A DNA stretch of 64,000 nt from Oncomelania hupensis. Taxonomy: Eukaryota > Mollusca > Gastropoda > Littorinimorpha > Pomatiopsidae. The position numbers and the translations under genes are program-made. Location: positions 34,512,468 through 34,576,467 of the forward strand of contig CM072523.1 in NCBI GenBank assembly GCA_036898135.1, written 5' to 3'. Shown here piece after piece: positions 56,901 to 64,000 of the stretch. Below the pieces are notes generated by a model. It did no database searches. It was not told where the DNA came from and saw nothing but the letters and a program-made list of their open reading frames with translations. Position 1 is the stretch's first letter. Each line of letters begins with the position of its first letter.

Positions 56901-59900
56901 GTAGCTAACGCAGTCTAAAAAGCGAGCGCCGTCCATTTTTAACTACAGCCGAACAGAGCGATATTTCTTGACCATTTTCAAAAGTTTTCAAGCAGTCGAC
57001 ACACGCTGTTCTAGGCTATTTTTAGTATCAAATTAAAGCGCACTATGTGAAGAAATAGTTCTTGAATATGCCTCGTCTTTTTCCTCACTATTTTAGCTTT
57101 ATTTTGTATTTTTTCTGAAAAACAACGCAGTTTTTTCAATTTTTTACGAAATCTACCGTCGGAAAATATGTCATTCCTAGCAAAAACCGAAAGATAAATT
57201 CATTCTCGTTCCAATGACCTATAAGGTTAATGTATTCATGACCTGTCGACGCGATAACGTGAGATTTAAAAGGTCAGGAGATTTCGATTTGCACCGGTAA
57301 TGGCGGACGATGTGATGTTAAAGTTCTGGTTCGGATATCAGCTAACAATTACGTGAATATACACCATTCTGAGTAAAATAAATGCTGTCTTCTGTTAGTT
57401 CGATTATGAATTGATCAGGTTTAATTGAACTTTGCTGTGTTTTTTTTACAAGAAAGTTGATAAAGTGCGATCGTGAGATCGTAGTGGCAATCGAAAATTT
57501 GGCTTTAGACTAAACTAATGCAGTGGCCACATCGCATACTTAAGTGTAAAATACGGGGTATAATAATGAAGTTTACCACCGAAAAGATGTATCATTGTTT
57601 TCCTTAAGTGTTGTACTGCGTATCTATTTTTTTCAGAGTTTAGATGATGTCGAAATCAATAGATCATTATTTTCATTTCCGCATGGTGCGACCGGCACTT
57701 AATTTTGTACTGAAACATCGACTTCCGGTGTAAATAACCAAAGCGCACTTAGTTTTCCTTCAGTTTAGTGTGTGTTTTTTTTTTAAAGACAATATCCGAA
57801 ATATGTAGAACAAATTACTTTTCAAATGAGTATAACTGTATATTATCCAATGGTTTTAAATTTTCATCCACGATTTCCCCTTTGTTTCACTACTTAAAAA
57901 TGCATTATTTCTGCTCCTGTTATTTAGGCCTACTTTTTTCCTTCTTCTTTCCTGATGAAAGAACATGATTAAATATCTTATTGGTCAAATAACATTACGT
58001 CTTATTTATATGATAGGTTTGGTAGATGTGTTTTTTTACATTGCTTTTTTTATTCTATTTGAAAAAGCAGTGCATTTGCATGTACACCTGATAAGTTTTG
58101 GTGTGCTTCATATTTGTTGTTTCCTTCATTTCTGAAGGCAGAGGGAGGCGACCTTACCTACCAAGCAGCCTAACACCAAATAATAAACTGTTGCTTTTGA
58201 AAAAGTGGAGATCTTTTGTTAAGACTTTTTGCTGAGAAGTGCCAGTAGTGTCAGCTTATTGCTGCCTTGAGAAATTATTCTGATCTAATGAACGTTTTCG
58301 TTAATTTGTTTTGATTTAGTAAACAAGTCAAAATTAGATTCTAATAGTGTCATAGATTAAAAGTGTTACTTAAATTTTTTTTTTTTAAAATTAGCATTAT
58401 AATTTAATAATTTATACTAACATATTTTACAAACTAAATCATTGAATATTGTCATTTCACTTCCTTCAATGAATGCATGCCTGCATGCTTTTGAGCGTTT
58501 TTATGAATTATTTTTTATCTTCAATCTATTATAATCTAATAAAGATTTATTCACTATTTGTTAGTGTTTTTCAGGTGCTTCATTCCTTCCTGAAGATTTT
58601 GAGATGTAAATATTTTTTGTATCTTAAATAGTTCAAGAATTATACTTGTTTAACTAATATGCGCGAAATACTCCAATTTGCTTTTCCCCGACGCCTTCGA
58701 AAAATGATTATTTTGTCATTTTTGAGTGGTAATAACTCATAAATGGTTTTGTTGTACACTCTGAAAAAAAAATAGGCCTAAACTATGATTAGGTATGAAA
58801 CTATTCTGAACATTTTATAACATTAACTTGAGAAATTTTTATTTTGTGATGCCTCAAACTTGGAGATTTATCTATTTTATGCAAAAACGACATTTCGGAC
58901 GATTTTCAAATGCAAATATTTCATGAACGTGGCGGTAAAAATACGGAACGGCAACACCACCTCACTAAAACCTTGAACTGTTGCAAGAAACAGGCATGTT
59001 GATTTAATATTTTGCTTTAAAAACAAACATAAATGATTTATTTTACACAGTATGTCCTTCGTAACACAAGCACAATTGCAGGAGACAAAACAAAGAAACA
59101 CTGGAAAAGCCCGCGTATTCTGCTCTACAGTAAACCAGCTAACGTCAACATCAATCCGCGATAAATGTGTACCCTATACACACAAAATAGTTCCATTTTA
59201 CTTGTTTTGAAGTGAACCAACTGCGTTTTTGTAAAGTCCGACGTAACAGAAAAATCGGAAACGATAATCGCCGATGCTGTTCGAGTCGTACAATATTCCA
59301 GTAGCCGACATATTTCGATGATCAAAACTCTTTATTTTATTGTTCAATGTACACACAAGAAATACTGGCACACGAAAGTGTATTACTACGCGTACACGGA
59401 CAACATGAAGGTACACAACATTGGTAGCGAATCGGAGACGACACGTTACTTTAGACAGTGAATTTTACACATGCATAATATATACAAATTTTACAACACA
59501 TGATTTTTGTAAAGATTGCATACATTAGTAATGATACTAAGCATGTAGAAAACAACTTAGCATTTTGTTTTTCATCTTTATTCAAGGAAAGGTTTAAAAC
59601 AATGGAGTAGGCCTATGCATGTCACACAATGTGGCCATTTCCGGACCTAGTTTTTGTGATTCAAACGGCAATTAACACACCTTCTACAAACACAATGCTC
59701 ATGAAGTTATCCGAACTATCTTTACATTCAGTTTAGAGATAGGGAATACAAGAAAGAAAGGGAAATTCAGTTTATATTGTCTGAAATAGTGTCTCAAAGT
59801 ATGCACCCATCGCTGAACCGAGCTTTATGGATTGACCCATATGGCCCCATGTGAAGAATGTAAATAAGGAATAAAATTATGACTATGTGTGAATATCTTA

Positions 59901-62900
59901 CATTTTAAAGAGACTCGAATCGCACTGTAACAACAAATATTTATGTATATAATATTTAAGAGTTTTTGTGTTTTTTTATGTAAAACTTGCTTCTACTATG
60001 AGTTTGATAGGTCATATGCCTACATGTACAAAATGTAAAAGCAGAGGCTTTGGAACACACTTCCGGTTTTCTCCACGCTTGGCTCAATAAAATAATATTC
60101 TTAACTGACCATCCATTATAATCATACACCAGTACCTTCCTTAATGACTTCTTTTTACTATCCATATACTATATCTTGTGTCTGTTCTATTTTAAAAAGT
60201 CACATGTGCACATGAAACACGCTTGTGCAGAAATACACTGCCAATAAAAATGTCCACTCTTTTATGATCCAATTCCCTATAATATTTCATAAATGTGCAC
60301 AAGAAAGGCTCCATAAACAAATAAACAGCAAATTTACCAGTAATCTGTTCATTTCGCTTGAAAACTTGGGCTATTTTTGCAGCACAAGAGCCAGCTAAAT
60401 CACCGTGATTTTTCACCTAGACATACCGGAACTTTGTGAGATGGGTTGGTGGCTTTGATTGGGTGTTGTGCGGAGCACATATATCCCTTTAGTTTATGGG
60501 AGTTTCAGATACCGTTGGGTCTGAAGTTTGGGTTTCGAACAATCGAGGAAAGAAGCGGACTAATCTGTATGATTTTTCTAGCCACGTTTTTATATTGAGG
60601 TGACGAGTGTAAAAAAAACAACATGTAAATGATGGCAGTTGTTTCCCTTTTGACCCGACCGTTTCCACAGTTTGACCTGGTGGAAATTTAGAATAATAAC
60701 ACGATTTGTAAACCCCCCTATGTGAAGTTGAACAAATGGCGTTTGGGTAATGGTGTCGCGCTTCGCTAATCGTGGCTTAGTAGACCGTTTTGTTTTCTCT
60801 CTCACACTCGCTGAGTGTCTTGCAAACAAAATAGAAAACTATTGAGCTGGAAGTTGAATCATTTTATTCATCATATTTTATAATGACACAGGATGATAAA
60901 TTCATACAGAAAATAGGGTGAGAAAGGTGCTTGTTTTTGAGGTTTCCCAATGAAGTGGTCGCCACCTAGCCTTTGTTATTTATTTAGTTTATACATTATT
61001 TTAATTATATCAAAATTTAGTGCTGAGCCATTTTTTGGAAAAAAAACCTCTTTTTTGTGGGGAGAGGGGGAGGGGTATGACTTATTAACGTTATTTTCTA
61101 ATTGTCAGGAGAGATGTTGAAATAGCCTATATATATTTTGTGTGTGTGTGTGTGTGTGTGTTTTAAGTTTAATTTTGTTTTTGGCTAGGGTTTTTTGCCT
61201 CCAACCCTTAGGGCTCCTACGAAGGTGTTACTCTTAGACACTGGCCAGTTACAAGTTTTTATTTATTCAGCTGTTTTCCACAAATTCCAGCCTGATGAAT
61301 TATGGTAACTTCATTTGAAGTTGTTCTAAGGTGAAATTGTTCTAAATAATGAACAGCTTAATTTTCTTCCTTTGTGCTCTTTGTGTGCAGGTCAGGAACC
61401 AGTTGTCCCAAAGGTTGGTTTAGGTTGTTTTTTTAATGTTTTTATTATATTGTTTTTTAAAAAGTTCCGAAAAAAAAAAAAATAGTGGAAGTTCCTCTTG
61501 ATGTTCTAATGTAAATTTGTGTACTCTGTCTCTATCACGGTCTTTAAATTAAATATATCTATTGACTTGTTTTAATATTTTATCACATATTATGATTATA
61601 TCATATGAATATCAATTAATGGATGAAATGAACAAACAGATTTGTTTTAAAATATAAATGTTTAACACAGGGCCAATTTCAGCTGTTTCGAAGTGCTCCA
61701 GAGCCAGTGAAGATCCCTGAAGTGTTCATCCCAAAAGATCCACCTCCTGAGTTTGAATTCATTGTTGATCCACCATCTATTTCTGCATATGAACTGTGAG
61801 TTTTCTGACAACCTGGATTTGATAAGTTGTTTGAAGAGAGTGAGTGAATGATGATGCTACTCTGCCACTACCAATATCAGTACTTCTACTATTACTACTA
61901 CTGCTACTGTGGCTGCTGCTGCTACAAAATGCTGGTTATTGTACATTTCCACAAATGGCACCCATTGGAATTTGAAAGTAAATTTGTGATTTGTTAGTAA
62001 ATTAATTATAAGAAGATTCTAATAAATGATGTACATTGATGAGCAAGTCACAATTACTTATTTTTTTGTGGGGTTGGGGTTAATTTTTTGTTTTCAGTGA
62101 TGTTGTGAAACTGACAGCCCAGTTTGTTGCTCGCAATGGCCGACAGTTCTTGACCACTGTGATGCAGAGAGAGCAACGTAACTACCTGTTTGACTTCTTG
62201 CGACCCCAGCACAGTCTCTTCAACTATTTCACCAAGCTAGTGGAACAGTATACCAAGGTTGGTTCACCTTGAAAAATACAACTGGGCTTGAGATTTGTTG
62301 ATCTTTCAACCCATACACCTATCGTTAAATTGTGGATTTTACATTTTCTAATTTTGTGTTCCTGTATGCAGACTTCAAAAGAAGCTGTTTCTATTATCCT
62401 AACAAGTTGCAACCACCGCAAGAAGAATGTATATTAACTCAATTCTGCTTGGTATATTAACTCAATTCTGCTTGGTGTTCTCAGATTGTATACATGTTCC
62501 TGAAAGTAGTTGTGTAAAAACTTTTCGTAAATGTAATTCCAGAGTCTAAATTCTAGCCATAGCAACAATTGTAAAAAATTAAGTAATTTATATAGTTCAC
62601 GTTACCTTTTCCCAATTTCTGTTACAGATTTTGATTCCTCCAAAGAATCTGAAGGAGAAGTTATCTTCAGAATCCCATGGTTATAAAAAGGTAAGCCGTT
62701 TTCTCGTACTTGCACATACATTGCATGACCGGATGTTTCTCAGAACCTTCGGTCACACGCACAGAAAACACTGTATGGTAGAATAAGATTACAACAAAAA
62801 AGAAGTATAGATTATGTTTATATTTTTAACTTTGTTACAATGTTTGCTAAATTATTTTCAGATTTTGAACGACGTCAACTACCGTGTAGAGTGGCTGAAA

Positions 62901-63810
62901 TTCCAGGACAGGGAAAAGAAGAAGGAGGAGGATGCTCTTGAAAGAGAAAGAGGTAATGTTACCTTATTTCTGTAACTGGTTCAACTTGCTGCCTTTCTAT
63001 AACTCTTTGCCAAAACACCTTGCTCTTGTCATTTCGTTTATCCTTCCATATTTTTGTTATTCCTTGCAGATTCTAGACACAAAAAAGAAATTTTCTGTGT
63101 AAACTCTTGTTTTATTTAATCTGTTATTCTTTTAAGCAGAAAAAGATACGACCTATGTAAACACAAATCATGCCTGTCTTTGCTCCTTCAGTATGGAACT
63201 CCCTTCCCACTTCTTTCCACTGAGTTTTATCTTTTTTGTTATGCATTGTTTTTTAGTGGCGTATGCCCAGATCGACTGGCATGACTTTGTGGTTGTGGAG
63301 ACAGTGGATTTTCAGCAGAATGAGAGTGGAAACTTGCCCCCTCCAACTACACCAGAGGAAGTTGGTGCCAGGATGCTCACCCAAGAGCGCTACGAAAGAG
63401 GAGAAATCGCTGTGAGTGGGGAGTTACGTGAAATACTGATACAAGAATTTGTAGTTACCCTGCGCAGAAATAAATGTGATTCAAGCTCCAGCGCTTTTTC
63501 TGATGATGATGATGGTGATGATGTTTTTAATTCATTTTAAACAATCTATGCTTGTCCCACGAAGAGTGGCCCCCAAGCACATTACCTAAACAAGAGTTAG
63601 CATTTTCCTGTATGATGACGGTAGGAACCTTTTCTTCATGATGTTGTTCCTGTCTGCTTTCAGATTGACGATGCTGTGGAGATGGAGGTGGAGTCTGAAG
63701 GAGAGGAGGAATCGGAGGAGGAGTCTGATGATGAGAGGGATCGTGGGAGACATGCCCCACCTGCAGCACACCCTCCTCCACTCAGGTCTGCAGAGATCAC
63801 AGAACCTCAG
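44798..63810 (+). CDS. SF3A1: SF3A1: splicing factor 3A subunit 1, first nine coding exons (gene continues past the window)
   Basis: Exons: 44798-44906, 56189-56353, 61391-61413, 61671-61795, 62098-62257, 62628-62690, 62862-62952, 63257-63411, 63664-63810. Splice phases agree throughout and 346 residues are encoded. SF3A1 is a core part of the SF3a complex of U2 snRNP and acts in branch-site recognition in the nucleus. SURP1 covers about residues 38-85 (IVDKTASFVARNGPDFEHRI, then FLNPVDAYHAYYQHKV). SURP2 covers about 143-186 (VKLTAQFVARNGRQFL, then FDFLRPQHSLFNYFTKLVEQ). Then comes the conserved YRVEWLKFQDRE, the AQIDWHDFVVVETVDF block and an acidic stretch. The proline-rich region and C-terminal ubiquitin-like domain lie beyond the window. 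Identity to the vertebrate protein is visibly high. Confidence 0.95.
45307..47090. repeat. Block A: inverted 26-bp arms enclosing reiterated GGTTACTTGCATGA motif
   Basis: TATATGAGTCATTCTTTGCT at 45,307 is repeated inversely at about 47,049-47,072. Between them the word GGTTACTTGCATGA, often followed by TGTGACACCAT, recurs in both orientations at about 45,495, 45,661 (inverse), 45,839, 46,473 and 46,657 (inverse), with a partial copy at 46,311. Adjacent copies are about 160-185 bp apart. It is probably part of an unclassified transposon. Confidence 0.6.
47575..48180. repeat. Degenerate tandem repeat, ~175-bp unit, about four copies
   Basis: Units centred near 47,600, 47,770, 47,955 and 48,105 share a TGCATG..GATTTCAATGGTARCATT block followed about 60 bp later by AATTTGCATAAATTA. 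Period is roughly 150-185 bp. Confidence 0.6.
49701..51004. repeat. Block B: seven copies of GTAACRACCGTCAC in both orientations
   Basis: Copies at about 49,701 (inverse), 49,906, 50,081, 50,262, 50,653, 50,817 (inverse) and 50,991. Spacing is mostly 163-205 bp. Several are accompanied by ATGTCAAAA. No open reading frame of note. Confidence 0.7.
51599..51945 (+). repeat. Tandem duplication of a ~170-bp segment
   Basis: 51,599-51,770 and 51,778-51,945 share GGCGTAACYATYGGTCGTG-type start, GAAAGGCTTTACGC, TGTTGTATTA, ATCAGGTTAC and TAATAAAACAYAAATTACAG in the same order. Confidence 0.85.
52644..53081. mobile_element. 438-bp MITE, TIR CAGGRGTGAGATTTA, 5-bp duplication AATAC
   Basis: Left CAGGGGTGAGATTTA and right (complement) CAGGAGTGAGATTTA, with AATAC abutting both ends (52,639-52,643 and 53,082-53,086). 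Inside are GTCGCC, GCCCG and CTAGCC words in both arms, similar to the 207-bp MITE at 13,959. It is nested in the 3.26-kb transposon. Confidence 0.85.
53425..54908 (-). mobile_element. L2/CR1-like LINE, 3' part, with (TGTAT)n tail
   Basis: Reading on the minus strand from 54,908: reverse-transcriptase pieces with FSDDTALVDTSDSA (FSDD active site near 54,740) and WCDQNCLELNVTKTKEMV; then, after a frameshift near 54,630, VEEYKYLGTIVDHKLNF, HAFIESILTFSFICWF and the C-terminal THPLSCLFELLPSNRRFR, then YKNTFIPTAISMLN. A long non-coding 3' region follows, ending in AATAAAGATTTGTTG and (TGTAT)n at 53,425-53,450. Upstream sequence is truncated. It is nested in the 3.26-kb transposon, antisense to SF3A1. 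Confidence 0.85.
55105..55345 (+). repeat. Minisatellite, ~30-bp CTAATCACACTACGGCACAA units
   Basis: About eight degenerate units built from TAAATCTAATCACACTA and GGCACAAATACTA, within the 3.26-kb transposon. Confidence 0.85.
56189..56353 (+). CDS. SF3A1: SF3A1 exon 2 (SURP1 domain)
   Basis: Residues 37-91, from NIVDKTASFVARNGPDFEHR through FNFLNPVDAYHAYYQHKV to KEFKEGK. Donor GTGAGT. The acceptor GGCTAAG has a weak polypyrimidine tract. Confidence 0.95.
56354..61390 (+). other. SF3A1: SF3A1 intron 2 (5.0 kb)
   Basis: AT-rich with no recognisable exon. A GT microsatellite lies at about 61,139-61,161. Short frames (for example 59,125-59,416, minus) show no known domain. Confidence 0.85.
61391..61413 (+). 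CDS. SF3A1: SF3A1 exon 3 (23-nt microexon)
   Basis: Encodes the end of a split Gly codon plus QEPVVPK, which matches the AQEPSAAIPK position of the vertebrate protein. Phase 1 in and 0 out. Acceptor TGTGTGCAG, donor GTTGGT. Confidence 0.8.
61671..61795 (+). CDS. SF3A1: SF3A1 exon 4
   Basis: Residues 100-140, with KIPEVFIPKDPPPEFEFIVD and PPSISAYEL, the inter-SURP linker. Acceptor TAACACAG, donor GTGAGT. Confidence 0.95.
62098..62257 (+). CDS. SF3A1: SF3A1 exon 5 (SURP2 domain)
   Basis: Residues 141-194, covering SURP2 (DVVKLTAQFVARNGRQFLTT, then NYLFDFLRPQHSLFNYFTKL). SURP2 is the module that contacts SF3A3 in the family. Acceptor GTTTTCAG, donor GTTGGT. Confidence 0.96.
62628..62690 (+). 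CDS. SF3A1: SF3A1 exon 6
   Basis: Residues 195-215: ILIPPKNLKEKLSSESHGYK K. Phase 0 at both ends. Acceptor TGTTACAG, donor GTAAGC. Confidence 0.93.
62862..62952 (+). CDS. SF3A1: SF3A1 exon 7
   Basis: Residues 216-245, with YRVEWLKFQDREKKKEED, the conserved charged helix. Acceptor TTTTCAG, donor GTAATG. Confidence 0.95.
63257..63411 (+). CDS. SF3A1: SF3A1 exon 8
   Basis: Residues 246-297: VAYAQIDWHDFVVVETVDFQ through PPPTTPEEVGARMLTQERYE. It is almost identical to the family consensus. Acceptor TTTTTTAG, donor GTGAGT. Confidence 0.97.
63664..63810 (+). CDS. SF3A1: SF3A1 exon 9
   Basis: Residues 298-346: DAVEMEVESEGEEESEEESD, then a Pro/His stretch ending EITEPQ. Acceptor GCTTTCAG, donor GTATAA. 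The last coding sequence in the window. Confidence 0.92.
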
Positions 63811-63854
63811 GTATAATATATTTTGTGCATGTGAGAGACAATGTGAGTTTGTGT

Positions 63855-64000
63855 ATGTGAACATTGTAGAGCTTATGTTTTCTGTGGATATGTGTGAGTA
63901 TGTGAACATTGTAGAGCTTATGTTTTCTGTGGATATATGTGAGTATGTGAACATTGTAGAGCTTATGTTTTCTGTGGATATGTGTGTGAACAGCAACCAC
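63855..64000 (+). repeat. 45-bp minisatellite in SF3A1 intron 9
   Basis: ACATTGTAGAGCTTATG recurs at 63,861, 63,906 and 63,951, giving a 45-bp unit with almost no divergence. The array reaches the window end. Confidence 0.92.

Noticed and set aside
57300..57352. ATGGCGGACGATG, resembling a start codon with YY1-like context inside SF3A1 intron 2
   Set aside because: The frame ends after about 18 codons and no splice-compatible continuation was found.

Overview
This is a eukaryotic nuclear window: AT-rich, intron-rich, with GT-AG introns, abundant microsatellites and many degraded transposable elements. The gene content (TM9SF2, ZBBX, SF3A1), the tRNA-derived SINE and the mix of RTE-like and L2-like LINEs with hAT, piggyBac and Mutator-like elements suggest a lophotrochozoan, most likely a mollusc (possibly a gastropod). 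The species cannot be fixed from the sequence alone.

Layout. (1) 1-5.2 kb: 3' end of a TM9SF2-type gene on +. Its terminal exon is at 4628-4695, and a second copy of that exon, with an intact acceptor and a different tail, lies 2 kb upstream. (2) 5.2-15.8 kb: no recognisable gene; it holds a long-TIR MITE, an internally deleted piggyBac remnant and hAT-type MITEs, one nested in another. (3) 15,849-44,042, minus strand: a complete 21-exon model of ZBBX (B-box zinc-finger ciliary protein). All splice phases join to a 1,071-residue protein. Its introns carry RTE-like LINE copies, another LINE reverse-transcriptase relic, a hAT remnant, SINEs and a Mutator-like element enclosing a THAP-domain ORF. 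(4) 44,043-44,797: a 755-bp interval shared head-to-head by ZBBX (-) and SF3A1 (+). It contains an overlapping RFX X-box-like and forkhead (FOXJ1-like) site, an ETS site and a YY1-like site. (5) 44,798 to the window end, plus strand: the first nine coding exons of SF3A1 (346 residues, both SURP domains), with very long introns 1 and 2 (11.3 and 5.0 kb). Intron 1 contains short motifs repeated in both orientations, a degenerate satellite of about 175 bp, and a 3.26-kb transposon with a perfect 8-bp target-site duplication.

The three host genes are functionally unrelated: Golgi/endosomal membrane traffic, motile cilia and U2 snRNP splicing. The sequence supports one regulatory link, the shared ZBBX/SF3A1 promoter interval. 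The most unusual observations are the alternative TM9SF2 tail exon, the transposons with internally reiterated motifs, the foldback-type Mutator element with a THAP cargo, and the ciliary motif pair between ZBBX and SF3A1.
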